The translations under genes were made by a program, and so were the position numbers. This document shows, in pieces, positions 46,320-54,843 of a stretch of DNA of 64,000 nt (within the stretch, counting starts at the first letter, position 1; the number at the start of each line of letters is the position of its first letter). Source of the DNA: Sedimentitalea sp042687825. Its GTDB lineage: Bacteria > Pseudomonadota > Alphaproteobacteria > Rhodobacterales > Rhodobacteraceae. The notes below the pieces were generated by a model, which was not told the DNA's origin, searched no databases, and saw only the letters and a list, made by a program, of their open reading frames with translations. The stretch lies in the NCBI RefSeq assembly GCF_042687825.1, contig NZ_JBHUQE010000002.1, forward strand, positions 186,001-250,000, in the 5' to 3' direction.

Positions 46320-47615
46320 ATGAAGGACGGCCTGACAGAACATCTGGCTGCCTTTGCCAGCGGGCCGCTCGCGCCCAGCGAAACCGTCCGGCAGGTCGTG
46401 CGCCTTTCGGCACTGGACTGGCTGGCCGTCGGGCGCGCCGGGGCGGATGAACCGGTGTCCCGCATCGTCCGCGACATGGTGCTGGCCGAGGCCGGGACCG
46501 GACAGGCGCGGCTGTTTGGCAGCGCAACAGCGGTTCCGGCGCGGGCCGCGGCGCTGGTCAATGGCACCACGTCACACGCGCTGGATTACGACGACACGCA
46601 TTTCGCCCATATCGGCCATCCTTCGGTGGCGGTCTTTCCGGCGGCGCTGGCGGTGGCCCAGATGCAGAACGCGCCGCTGGCCGACATGCTGCAGGCCGCG
46701 CTGGTGGGAATCGAATTGTCGATTCGTGTCGGGCTGTGGCTGGGGCGGGACCACTATCAGATCGGCTATCACCAGACCGCCACTGCGGGGGCGTTTGGCG
46801 CCGCCGCTGCTGCCGGGCGTCTGCGGGGACTGGATGCGGCAGGAATGGAGCAGGTGATGGGCGTCACGGCCACCCGCGCGGCGGGGCTGAAGGCGCAGTT
46901 CGGCACCATGGGCAAGCCCTATAATGCCGGGATGGCGGCCGCTACAGGGATCGAGGCGGCGCTGCTGGTTGATCGCGGGTTTTCTGGCAATCCGCTGGCG
47001 TTGCAGGGCGGGCAGGGTTTCGGCGCCACCCATCACGGCGAAAACCGGGTCTCCACGGCGCTGGACGGATTGGGTGACCTGTGGCTGACCGAGACCATCA
47101 GCCACAAGTTTCACGCCTGCTGCCACGGGTTGCACGCGGCGCTCGAGGCGGCCCACGAGCTGGATGTCGCGGCTCCCGATATCGCGTCGATGACGGTGCG
47201 CACGCATCCGCGGTGGATGAGCGTCTGCAATCAGCCGGCGCCGACGACCGGTCTGGGGGCCAAGTTCAGCTACGCCACGGTGCTGGCCATGCGCGTCGCG
47301 GGTCATGACACGGCACGGCTGGACAGTTATGCCGATGCGATCTGTGCCGACCCGCGTGTGATCGAATTGCGCCGACGCATCACCGTTGTCGCGGATGACG
47401 CCCTCAGCGAGACCGGGGCCGTCCTGACCCTGGTGCGCCGCGACGGAAAACGGCATGAGGCGGCACATGATTTGCAGGCCGCGCTGCCGCTGGCTGACCG
47501 CACCGACCGGGTGCGGCGCAAGGCGGCGGTGCTGATCGGTGCGGAACGGGCCGCCCGCGCCTGGACCCTGCTGCAGAAAGACGAAAGCGCCGCAGAGTTC
47601 GCGGCGCTTTTGTGA
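46320..47615 (+). CDS. MmgE/PrpD family protein
   Basis: 431-residue member of the family that includes 2-methylcitrate dehydratase and cis-aconitate decarboxylase. Typical segments: NGTTSHALDYDDTHFAHIGHPSVAVFPAALAVAQ, GYHQTATAGAFGAAAAAGRLRGLD, FGTMGKPYNAGMAAATGIEAALL, and KFHACCHGLHAALEA. The residues of the active site are largely in place. No other propionate genes are nearby, so the substrate is open. The last codons form part of a perfect terminator hairpin. Confidence 0.88.
   Translation: MKDGLTEHLAAFASGPLAPSETVRQVVRLSALDWLAVGRAGADEPVSRIVRDMVLAEAGTGQARLFGSATAVPARAAALVNGTTSHALDYDDTHFAHIGHPSVAVFPAALAVAQMQNAPLADMLQAALVGIELSIRVGLWLGRDHYQIGYHQTATAGAFGAAAAAGRLRGLDAAGMEQVMGVTATRAAGLKAQFGTMGKPYNAGMAAATGIEAALLVDRGFSGNPLALQGGQGFGATHHGENRVSTALDGLGDLWLTETISHKFHACCHGLHAALEAAHELDVAAPDIASMTVRTHPRWMSVCNQPAPTTGLGAKFSYATVLAMRVAGHDTARLDSYADAICADPRVIELRRRITVVADDALSETGAVLTLVRRDGKRHEAAHDLQAALPLADRTDRVRRKAAVLIGAERAARAWTLLQKDESAAEFAALL
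47584..47615 (+). terminator. Terminator embedded in the end of the PrpD-family gene
   Basis: Perfect ten-base stem AAAGCGCCGC (47584-47593) and GCGGCGCTTT (47601-47610) with a seven-base loop, followed by T-rich sequence. The hairpin lies inside the last ten codons, so the coding sequence doubles as the terminator. Confidence 0.6.
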
Positions 47616-47657
47616 GTGTTTCCTGCGCCTGCGGAGGCAGGCCCACATGGGGCTGGC

Positions 47658-48839
47658 TCAGCTGGTGAACTCGTAGGCACGTTCGCCATGCACGCTCAGA
47701 TCCAGCCCGTTGGTCTCGGTTTCGGCATCCACACGCAAAGGCGTGATCGCACCGACCAGCTTGACCAATACCACGGTGACCACGACGGTGAACACGCCGA
47801 CAATGGCCAGGCCGCCCAGCTGCGCGGCCCATGAGCCGGCGCCGAACACCGCGATCATCAGCGTGCCAAAGATGCCGCCGACCCCATGCACGGCAAAGAC
47901 GTCCAGCGTGTCATCGATTTTCAGCGTATTGCGCACCAGGTTCACGGCCTCCTGGCACAGCACGCCGGCGACGGCACCGATGATCAGCGCTTCGATCGGG
48001 CCGACAAAGCCGCTGGCCGGGGTGATCGAGGCCAGGCCCGCGATGGTGCCGGTGACGATACCGACCAGGCTGGCCTTGCCGAACTTGATGCGTTCCCACA
48101 ATGCCCAGGTCAGCGAGGCCGTGGCCGCCGAGATATGGGTGACGGTCAGCGCCATTGCCGCGCCGCCATCGGCCGCCAGCTGGCTGCCGCCGTTGAAACC
48201 GAACCAGCCGACCCACAGCATCGCCGCGCCGACCATCACGAAACCGGGATTGTGCGGAGGTGTCGTGCGGTTGCGCCGCGGGCCGAGGAAAACGGCGATG
48301 ATCAGTGCTGCCAGACCGGCGGTTTCATGCACGACGATACCGCCGGCAAAATCGCGCACCCCGGTCTCGCCAAAGAGGCCGCCATCGCTCAGCATGCCGC
48401 CGCCCCAGATCCAGTGCACGACGGGGGCATAGCACAGCAGCATCCACAAAGCGGAAAACAGCATCACGAACCCGAACCCGACCCGTTCCACATAGGCCCC
48501 GACGATCAGGGCAGGGGTGATGATCGCAAAGGTCATCTGAAAGGCAAAGAACAGGATTTCGGGCAGGGTGCCGGACAGGCTGTCCGCATCCACGCCCAGC
48601 AGCATGACCTTGTCCAGCCCGCCCCAAAGGCCGGTGGTGCCGCCGCCAAAGGCGATGGAATACCCCAGCGCCAGCCAGAGCACGCTCATCAGACAGGCAA
48701 TCGCATAACAGTGCATGAACACGCTGAGCACGTTGCGCGCCCGCACCAGGCCGCCATAGAACAGCGCCAGTCCGGGCAATGTCATGAACAGTACCAGCGC
48801 CGTGGCGACGATGATCCATGCTGTATCGGCTGCATTCAT
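47658..48839 (-). CDS. amt: Ammonium transporter
   Basis: 393-residue Amt/Mep/Rh channel with eleven hydrophobic segments. AWIIVATALVLFMTLPGLALFYGGLVRARNVLSV begins the protein, without the long signal of AmtB precursors. Conserved pore residues are in the SALWMLLCYAPVVHWIWGGG helix (first pore histidine) and GGIVVHETAGLAALI. The C-terminal cytoplasmic tail keeps the conserved acidic GLDLSVHGERAYEF segment that contacts PII proteins. No glnK lies beside it. Nitrogen control by the NtrBC system further right is likely but not visible as a site. Confidence 0.93.
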   Translation of the reverse strand: MNAADTAWIIVATALVLFMTLPGLALFYGGLVRARNVLSVFMHCYAIACLMSVLWLALGYSIAFGGGTTGLWGGLDKVMLLGVDADSLSGTLPEILFFAFQMTFAIITPALIVGAYVERVGFGFVMLFSALWMLLCYAPVVHWIWGGGMLSDGGLFGETGVRDFAGGIVVHETAGLAALIIAVFLGPRRNRTTPPHNPGFVMVGAAMLWVGWFGFNGGSQLAADGGAAMALTVTHISAATASLTWALWERIKFGKASLVGIVTGTIAGLASITPASGFVGPIEALIIGAVAGVLCQEAVNLVRNTLKIDDTLDVFAVHGVGGIFGTLMIAVFGAGSWAAQLGGLAIVGVFTVVVTVVLVKLVGAITPLRVDAETETNGLDLSVHGERAYEFTS

Positions 48840-48976
48840 TGGCTCTTCCTTCCGGCGATATTTCGATTTCGCGGGTTAAGGCCGAGGCGGGCTGGGGAAA
48901 AAAGAGGCGAACGGCCAATTCCGGCGCAAAAAGCGGGCAAATCCGCAAATGCCGTTTTATTGGGCGCTCTTGCGGG

Positions 48977-49468
48977 TCACTTGCCCGATTTCTGTTCGAT
49001 CGCCGAAACGCCCTGGGCCAGCAGGTCCAGCGCATGGGCGCAGGCGGCCCGACGCACCTGGTCGCGGCCCAACGCGCCGAAATCCACGGTTTCGCTGCGT
49101 GTCTCGCAGCCCTGCACGGCCAGGCCGAAACAGACCCGCCCCTCGGGCTTATGCTCTGATCCGCCGGGTCCGGCGATACCGGTTACCGACACGGCCAGTT
49201 CCACCTGCGCGCCGGTGCGGGCGCCTTCGGCCATCTCTTGCGCCACCTCTTCGGACACTGCGCCGACGGCCAGCAGGGTGCCGGCGCGCACGCCAAGCAA
49301 TTCTTGTTTGGCCGAATTGGAATAGGTGACAAGCCCGCGTTCGAACACCTCGGATGACCCGGCGACATCGGTCAGGGCGGCGGCCACCAGGCCGCCGGTA
49401 CAGCTTTCGGCAGTGACAATCCGAAGCTTGGCGGCGCGGGCCCGCCGCAGCAGGTCGGCCACGGTCAA
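48977..49468 (-). CDS. CinA C-terminal domain amidohydrolase (nicotinamide-nucleotide amidase type)
   Basis: About 163-residue stand-alone CinA C-terminal domain. TAESCTGGLVAAALT holds the catalytic serine motif, and LAVSVTGIAGPGGSEHKPEGRVCFGL and the helical C-terminus complete the fold. These proteins deamidate nicotinamide mononucleotide in pyridine-nucleotide recycling. I take a TTG at 49468 that overlaps the pgpA stop (TTGA), with GGGGGGA seven bases upstream; a GTG at 49489 would add seven residues inside pgpA. It is the last gene of the ispD-ispF-pgpA-cinA chain. Confidence 0.88.
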   Translation of the reverse strand: MTVADLLRRARAAKLRIVTAESCTGGLVAAALTDVAGSSEVFERGLVTYSNSAKQELLGVRAGTLLAVGAVSEEVAQEMAEGARTGAQVELAVSVTGIAGPGGSEHKPEGRVCFGLAVQGCETRSETVDFGALGRDQVRRAACAHALDLLAQGVSAIEQKSGK

Positions 49469-49965
49469 GATGCGATCCCCCCGTGCCACAGGGCGGCCAG
49501 GACGATTACGCCGATCGCCGCAAACGCTCCGGCGATCATGTCGTCCAGCATGACCCCCATGGCGTCGTTGCGCCGGTCGGCCCAGCCCACCAGCCAGGGC
49601 TTGGTGATGTCAAACAGGCGGAACAGCAGGAAGGCCGCGATCCAGCCGGGCCACATGCGCAGGATGTCCAGCTCCATGCTCCAGGCGGCGTAGCTGAGGG
49701 GAAGCAGCGCGGTCAGTTGCCCGGCAACCTCGTCGATGACGATTTCCGAGGGGTCGTGATCGGCGCTGTCCCGGGTCATCACCCGTGTCGCCCAGAGCCC
49801 CTTGAGGAAACTGGCCGCCACCGCCACCAGCATCAGCGGAAAGCCTCCGATCACATGGAACAGCCAGCCCAGCGGCAGCGCCGCCAGCGATCCCCAGGTG
49901 CCCGGGGCGGGGCGCAGATACCCGACGCCACCCACCGTCGCGATCAGGCGCGCCAGACGGTTCAT
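49465..49965 (-). CDS. pgpA: Phosphatidylglycerophosphatase A
   Basis: 166-residue inner-membrane enzyme that dephosphorylates phosphatidylglycerophosphate. IATVGGVGYLRPAPGTWGSLAALPLGWL is the family start, followed by SEIVIDEVAGQLTALLPL with the acidic motif and FRLFDITKPWLVGWADRRNDAMGVMLDDMIAGAFAAI. The ATG at 49965 overlaps the ispF stop (ATGA) and gives normal length. It is translationally coupled to its neighbours on both sides. Confidence 0.93.
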   Translation of the reverse strand: MNRLARLIATVGGVGYLRPAPGTWGSLAALPLGWLFHVIGGFPLMLVAVAASFLKGLWATRVMTRDSADHDPSEIVIDEVAGQLTALLPLSYAAWSMELDILRMWPGWIAAFLLFRLFDITKPWLVGWADRRNDAMGVMLDDMIAGAFAAIGVIVLAALWHGGIAS

Positions 49966-50441
49966 GACGTCACCAGCGTGGCGGTGGCAAGTGCCGCGAT
50001 GCCTTCGCCGCGCCCGGTAAAGCCCAGTTGTTCCGAGGTCGTTGCCTTGACCGAAACCCGGTTGGCATCCAGCCCGGCGATCTCGGCAAGACGGGTGCGC
50101 ATGGCCGCTGCATGCGGCCCGATCTTGGGATGCTCGCAGATCAGGGTGATATCGGCATGGTTCACCCGAAACCCCATCTGCATCGCCAGACCGACCGCAT
50201 GGCGCAGAAAGATGTCGCTGGCCGCGCCCTTCCATTGCGGGTCAGAGGGGGGAAAGTGCTGGCCGATATCGCCGCGCGCCAGAGCGCCATAAATCGCGTC
50301 GGTCAGCGCATGCATGCCGACATCGGCATCGGAATGGCCGCGCAGCCCGTGGTCATGCGGCACCTGAACGCCGCATAGCACCACATGATCGCCGGGGCCG
50401 AAACGGTGCACGTCAAAGCCGTTTCCCAGTCTAATGTCCAT
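49962..50441 (-). CDS. ispF: 2-C-methyl-D-erythritol 2,4-cyclodiphosphate synthase
   Basis: 159-residue MEP-pathway enzyme for isoprenoid precursors. Zinc ligands D10, H12 (GNGFDVHRFGPGDH) and H44 (GHSDADVGMHALTDAIYGA) are in place. ADITLICEHPKIGPHAAAMRTRLAEI and the C-terminal TSEQLGFTGRGEGIAALATATLV are canonical. It overlaps ispD upstream by 11 bases and pgpA downstream by 4. In some alphaproteobacteria IspD and IspF are fused; here they are separate genes in different frames. Confidence 0.96.
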   Translation of the reverse strand: MDIRLGNGFDVHRFGPGDHVVLCGVQVPHDHGLRGHSDADVGMHALTDAIYGALARGDIGQHFPPSDPQWKGAASDIFLRHAVGLAMQMGFRVNHADITLICEHPKIGPHAAAMRTRLAEIAGLDANRVSVKATTSEQLGFTGRGEGIAALATATLVTS

Positions 50442-51099
50442 GGCGCTCCCTCAATATGCGTTCGGCCCGGGCGAAATCGCCGGGCAGGGTGATTTTCAGA
50501 TTGTCTTCGTCGCCGGGGACGATGGCAACCGTCAGGCCGGCGGCGCGCGCCACTTCGACATCGTCGGCGGCCCCGCCGGGATGCGCGGCATGGGCGGCGC
50601 AGATGGCGTCATAGCGAAACCCCTGTGGTGTCTGGGCGCGGTAGAGACCCGTGCGGTCCTGCGTGCCGGTGACGATGTCGTCCGCGCCGGTCCACAGGGC
50701 GTCGGTGACCGCCAGCGCCGGGGCGGCGCCGGTCGCCCAGTCCAGCGCTGCGATGACATCGGCGATGACCGTCTGCGACACGCAGGGCCGGGCCACGTCA
50801 TGGATCAGCACCCGCTCGGTGCCGCTGTTCTGCAGCGCCGCCAGCCCGGCGCGCACCGAGGCGGCCCGGTCCGCGCCTCCGGTGACCACCAGGCAACCGC
50901 GCATCTGAAACCGGTCGCGCCGGTCCATGTCGTCCGGATGCAGCACGATGACGATCTGCCGGATGCCCGGCGCCATGAGAAAGGCATTCAGCGTGTGGCC
51001 GGCCACCGTGTCATCGCCCAGCTCTTGCCATTGCTTGGCCAGGGCACCGCCGGCGCGCGTGCCGCGTCCGGCGGCGACGATGATGGCTGCGGTGGTCAT
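50431..51099 (-). CDS. ispD: 2-C-methyl-D-erythritol 4-phosphate cytidylyltransferase
   Basis: 222-residue MEP-pathway nucleotidyltransferase. The CTP loop AAIIVAAGRGTRAGGALAKQWQELG, GGADRAASVRAGLAAL, and VLIHDVARPCVSQTVI with the catalytic aspartate are clear, as is AQTPQGFRYDAI. The ATG at 51099 has AGGA seven bases upstream; another ATG six bases earlier sits too close to that site. It is the first gene of the overlapping ispD-ispF-pgpA-cinA set and is divergent from dusB. Confidence 0.95.
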   Translation of the reverse strand: MTTAAIIVAAGRGTRAGGALAKQWQELGDDTVAGHTLNAFLMAPGIRQIVIVLHPDDMDRRDRFQMRGCLVVTGGADRAASVRAGLAALQNSGTERVLIHDVARPCVSQTVIADVIAALDWATGAAPALAVTDALWTGADDIVTGTQDRTGLYRAQTPQGFRYDAICAAHAAHPGGAADDVEVARAAGLTVAIVPGDEDNLKITLPGDFARAERILRERHGH

Positions 51100-51303
51100 G
51101 AACATGTCCTGTTTGCCGGCGCCGATCTCCGGCTGTTTTTCCGTCAGTGTCTTTATGTTGTGATGCACCGTGAGGCAATCACCGGGGGCGATATGCTTAA
51201 AATATAGGCAAATGCTTTTTCTTGCGGCAGAATGCCCCCGCTAATTGTTGTCCAGCTGCGGTGCGACGGCTAAACCGGCGGAACCCGAACAAGGTTTGAT
51301 CCC

Positions 51304-52287
51304 GTGATCCCGCAACCTCGCGACATATTACCGAACCCGCCCGTCCTGCTGGCGCCGATGGCCGGAATCACCGACAGGCCCTTTCGCGATCTGGTACAGG
51401 GCTTTGGTGCCGGGCTGGTGGTCAGCGAAATGGTTGCCAGCCAGGAGATGGTGCAGGCCAAGCCCGGCGTGCGCGAACGCGCCGAACTCAGCACCGATGT
51501 CGAGAACACCGCCGTGCAACTGGCCGGGCGCGATTCGCACTGGATGGCCGAGGCGGCCCGGCAGGTGGCGGATCGTGGCGCCGCGATCATTGACATCAAC
51601 ATGGGCTGCCCGGCCAAGAAGGTCACCAACGGCTATTCCGGCTCGGCGTTGCTGAAGACCCCCGATCACGCCCTGCGCCTGATCGAGGCGGTGGTGGCGG
51701 CGGTAGACGTGCCGGTCACCCTGAAGACCCGGCTGGGCTGGGATGCCGATTGCCTGAATGCCGCCGACGTGGCGCGCCGGGCCGAGGCGGCCGGGGTGCG
51801 GATGGTCACCATCCACGGCCGCACCCGCTGTCAGTTCTACAAGGGTGCTGCAGACTGGGGCGCCATTGCGGCGATCAAGCGCGCGGTCACCATCCCGGTG
51901 ATCGCCAACGGCGACATACACGATACGGCCACCAGCCGCGCGGCCCTGGCGCAATCGGGCGCCGATGGCGTGATGGTGGGGCGCGGCGCGCAGGGGGTGC
52001 CCTGGCGACTGGCGCAGATCGCTCATGACATCTGGGGTGCGCCCGCCCCCCGCGTTCCGCAAGGCGACGATCTGGCGGCAATGGTCAGCGGTCATTATCA
52101 GGCGATGCTGTCCTTTTACGGCAGCGATCTGGGGCGGCGCGTCGCGCGCAAGCATCTGGGCTGGTACATGGACCATGCCGGTACACCGCCGGACCTGCGG
52201 CGGCGCATCCTGACCGAAACGGCACCCGCCGCAGTTCTTCGGCTGCTGCCCGCGGCACTGCGCCGGTCGCAGCAGGTGGCGGCATGA
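51304..52287 (+). CDS. dusB: tRNA-dihydrouridine synthase DusB (NifR3)
   Basis: 327-residue FMN enzyme that reduces uridines in the tRNA D-loop. PVLLAPMAGITDRPFRDLV starts the barrel, and the catalytic cysteine is in INMGCPAKKVTNGYSGSALL. FMN phosphate-binding residues follow in ADGVMVGRGAQGVPW. It starts with GTG at 51304. It is known as nifR3 where it leads the ntrBC operon in Rhodobacter; the same order holds here, with the stop overlapping the ntrB start. Confidence 0.95.
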   Translation: MIPQPRDILPNPPVLLAPMAGITDRPFRDLVQGFGAGLVVSEMVASQEMVQAKPGVRERAELSTDVENTAVQLAGRDSHWMAEAARQVADRGAAIIDINMGCPAKKVTNGYSGSALLKTPDHALRLIEAVVAAVDVPVTLKTRLGWDADCLNAADVARRAEAAGVRMVTIHGRTRCQFYKGAADWGAIAAIKRAVTIPVIANGDIHDTATSRAALAQSGADGVMVGRGAQGVPWRLAQIAHDIWGAPAPRVPQGDDLAAMVSGHYQAMLSFYGSDLGRRVARKHLGWYMDHAGTPPDLRRRILTETAPAAVLRLLPAALRRSQQVAA

Positions 52288-53366
52288 TGTCGGATGCAGC
52301 GATCTGGGCCTCTCTGCCCGTGCCGGCCTTTCTGATCGATGCGCGGGACATCATCACCGACATCAATTCCGCCGGCGAGGGGTTTCTCAACGCGTCGGCC
52401 CGGACGGTGCTGGGGCAGCCGGTCTGGGACCAGATCGCGATCGATGCGCCGATCGAAGCCGCCTTCGACCGCGCCCGGGCCAATGGCACACCGCTGTTCG
52501 TCAACGATATCGATGTCGGCTCGGGCAACCGGGCGCCGCTGCAATGTGGGCTGCAATTCGCGCCGCTGCTGGACAGCCCGGGCACGATGATCCTGCTGAT
52601 TTCGCCGCGCGAGCTGGCCGGGCGGATGACCCAGAGCCATTCGGTGAAATCCGCGGCGCAATCGGCCATCGGCATGGCCGAGATGCTGGCCCACGAGATC
52701 AAGAATCCGCTGGCCGGAATCACCGGAGCGGCGCAGCTGCTCGGCATGAACCTGCCGGCGGCTGATCTGGAGCTGACCGATCTGATCGTTGCTGAAAGCC
52801 GGCGCATCGTGAAACTGCTGGAACAGGTCGAGCAGTTCGGTAATCTGTCGGTGCCGGAACTTCGCGCCGTCAATGTGCATGATGTGCTGGACCGGGCAAG
52901 GCGCTCGGCGCTGTTGGGGTTTGGCGCGCAGATGCGGATCATCGAGGATTACGACCCGTCGCTGCCGCTGGCGCTGGGCGATCCCGACCAGTTGCTGCAG
53001 GTCATCCTGAACCTGCTCAAGAACGCCGCCGAAGCGGCCGGTCCCCAGGGCGGTACGATCCGCATGCGCAGCTATTACGAGCATTCCTTTCGTCTGCGCC
53101 GTGCCGATGGCTCTGGACAGGCCCTGCCGCTGCAGGTCGAGATCATCGATGACGGACCCGGTCTGCCCGACCGGATCCGGGCCGATGTATTCGACCCTTT
53201 CGTGTCCGGACGCGAGAATGGCACCGGGCTGGGACTGGCGCTGGTCAGCAAGATCATTTCCGATCATGGCGGGTGGATCTCGGTCACCTCTGTGCCCGGG
53301 CATACCGTGTTCCGTCTGTCGCTGGCGCGGGCGCCGAACGATCTGAAAAACGAGGAGACGTCCTGA
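52284..53366 (+). CDS. ntrB: Nitrogen-regulation sensor kinase NtrB
   Basis: 360-residue cytoplasmic histidine kinase. A PAS-like N-terminal half (PAFLIDARDIITDINSAGEGFLNASARTVLG) is followed by the H-box LAHEIKNPLAGITGAAQLLG, an N-box (LNLLKNAAEAAG), and G-boxes (IDDGPGLPDRI and NGTGLGLALVSKIISDHGG). There is no membrane segment, as expected for NtrB controlled by PII. The two ATGs at 52284 and 52287 are both possible. The stop overlaps ntrC (TGATG). Confidence 0.96.
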   Translation: MMSDAAIWASLPVPAFLIDARDIITDINSAGEGFLNASARTVLGQPVWDQIAIDAPIEAAFDRARANGTPLFVNDIDVGSGNRAPLQCGLQFAPLLDSPGTMILLISPRELAGRMTQSHSVKSAAQSAIGMAEMLAHEIKNPLAGITGAAQLLGMNLPAADLELTDLIVAESRRIVKLLEQVEQFGNLSVPELRAVNVHDVLDRARRSALLGFGAQMRIIEDYDPSLPLALGDPDQLLQVILNLLKNAAEAAGPQGGTIRMRSYYEHSFRLRRADGSGQALPLQVEIIDDGPGLPDRIRADVFDPFVSGRENGTGLGLALVSKIISDHGGWISVTSVPGHTVFRLSLARAPNDLKNEETS

Positions 53367-54733
53367 TGGATGGTACAGTTCTGGTTGCCGATGATGACCG
53401 CACGATCCGGACGGTCCTGACCCAGGCGCTGACCCGCGCCGGCTGTCGCGTGCATGCCACCAGTTCCCTGACCACGCTGATGCGCTGGGTCGCCGAGGGC
53501 AAGGGGGACGTGGTGATCAGCGACGTGATGATGCCGGACGGCAACGGGCTGGAAATGCTGCCGCGCATTGCGCAGGACCGTCCCGGTCTGCCGGTCATCG
53601 TGATTTCGGCGCAGAACACCATCATGACGGCCATCCAGGCCGCCGAAGCCGAGGCCTATGACTATTTGCCCAAACCGTTCGATCTGCCCGACCTGATGAA
53701 ACGCACGGCGCGCGCGCTGGAACTGAAACGGCGCGCGCCCGCCGCCAGCGATGCGGCGTCGCAGGACCGGCCCGAAGACTTGCCCCTGGTTGGGCGCACA
53801 CCGGTCATGCAGGCGCTGTACCGGCTGGTGGCGCGGGTGATGAACACCGATCTGCCGGTACTGATCTCGGGCGAAAGCGGCACCGGAAAATCGCTGATCG
53901 CGCGCGCTATCCACGATTTTTCCGATCGCCGGACCTTGCCGTTCATCACCGTGGCGGCCGCCGATCTGCAGGAACTGGAAGGCCCGGCGCGGGTGTTGGC
54001 GCGGGCCAAGGGGGGCACCGTTCTGATCGACGAGATCGCCGATGTCGATGACGAGATCCAGGCCCGCATCGTGCGGATGATGGATGCGCCGGGGGATCAC
54101 ATGCCGCGGTTCATGGCCACCGGCCAGGGCGATCTGGCAGCGGCGATGGAGCAGGGCCGGCTGCGTCAGGACCTTTACTATCGGCTCAGCGGCGCGGTTC
54201 TGGACGTGCCGGCGCTGCGCGAACGGGTGGACGATATCCTGTTGCTGGCAGATCATTTCCTGGCACGCAGCGAACGGGATGACGCGCCCAAACGTCTGCT
54301 GAGCGCGCAGGCCAAGGATCTGTTTCGGGCCTATAGCTGGCCGGGAAATGTGCGCCAGCTTGAGAACACGATTCGCCGTCTGGTGCTGACCAGCCGCACC
54401 GACGAGATCACCCGCAGCGAGGTCGAGGCGGTGCTGGGCAGCCAGCCCGAGATCGCGCCGGTGCTGGGCGGCGGCGAGTCCGAGAAACTGTCCGGCTCGG
54501 TGGCGCGGCACTTGCGGCGCTATTTCGATCTGCACGGAAATATGCTGCCGCCACCGGGGCTTTACAGCCGGATACTGCGAGAAGTTGAATTGCCTCTGAT
54601 AGAAATCGCGCTTGAGGCGACAGGCGGCAATCAGGCGAAATGCGCCGACCTGCTGGGCATCAACCGAAATACGCTGCGCAAGAAAATCACCGATCTGGAT
54701 ATAGAGGTGACACGGCGCCGCAAGTTGATGTAA
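53366..54733 (+). CDS. ntrC: Nitrogen-regulation response regulator NtrC, lacking the sigma54 loop
   Basis: 455-residue regulator with a receiver domain (phosphorylation site D53 in ISDVMMPDGNGLE), an AAA+ domain (Walker A GESGTGKS, Walker B GTVLIDEIAD) and a Fis-type C-terminal helix-turn-helix (GGNQAKCADLLGINRNTLRKKI). Between the Walker motifs the GAFTGA loop that contacts sigma54 is missing: VTVAAADLQELEGPARVLARAKGG takes its place. This is the form known from Rhodobacter, where NtrC activates sigma70 promoters. The frame is intact, so this is a family trait and not decay. Confidence 0.95.
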   Translation: MDGTVLVADDDRTIRTVLTQALTRAGCRVHATSSLTTLMRWVAEGKGDVVISDVMMPDGNGLEMLPRIAQDRPGLPVIVISAQNTIMTAIQAAEAEAYDYLPKPFDLPDLMKRTARALELKRRAPAASDAASQDRPEDLPLVGRTPVMQALYRLVARVMNTDLPVLISGESGTGKSLIARAIHDFSDRRTLPFITVAAADLQELEGPARVLARAKGGTVLIDEIADVDDEIQARIVRMMDAPGDHMPRFMATGQGDLAAAMEQGRLRQDLYYRLSGAVLDVPALRERVDDILLLADHFLARSERDDAPKRLLSAQAKDLFRAYSWPGNVRQLENTIRRLVLTSRTDEITRSEVEAVLGSQPEIAPVLGGGESEKLSGSVARHLRRYFDLHGNMLPPPGLYSRILREVELPLIEIALEATGGNQAKCADLLGINRNTLRKKITDLDIEVTRRRKLM

Positions 54734-54843
54734 AAAGGCCACAGAAGCGTGGCATGCCGGTGCCAGACCCGTTCGAACCGGCGCACGACCACGACATCTG
54801 GCGGTCTGCCGCATTTGCGGCACAGCAACTATGAGGGCAGCAC

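Noticed and set aside
49962..51099. Fused bifunctional IspDF
   Set aside because: The two coding frames differ and overlap by 11 bases, each with its own start and stop.
53366..54733. ntrC as a damaged gene because of the missing GAFTGA loop
   Set aside because: The frame and all other motifs are intact, and the same absence is known in Rhodobacter NtrC.
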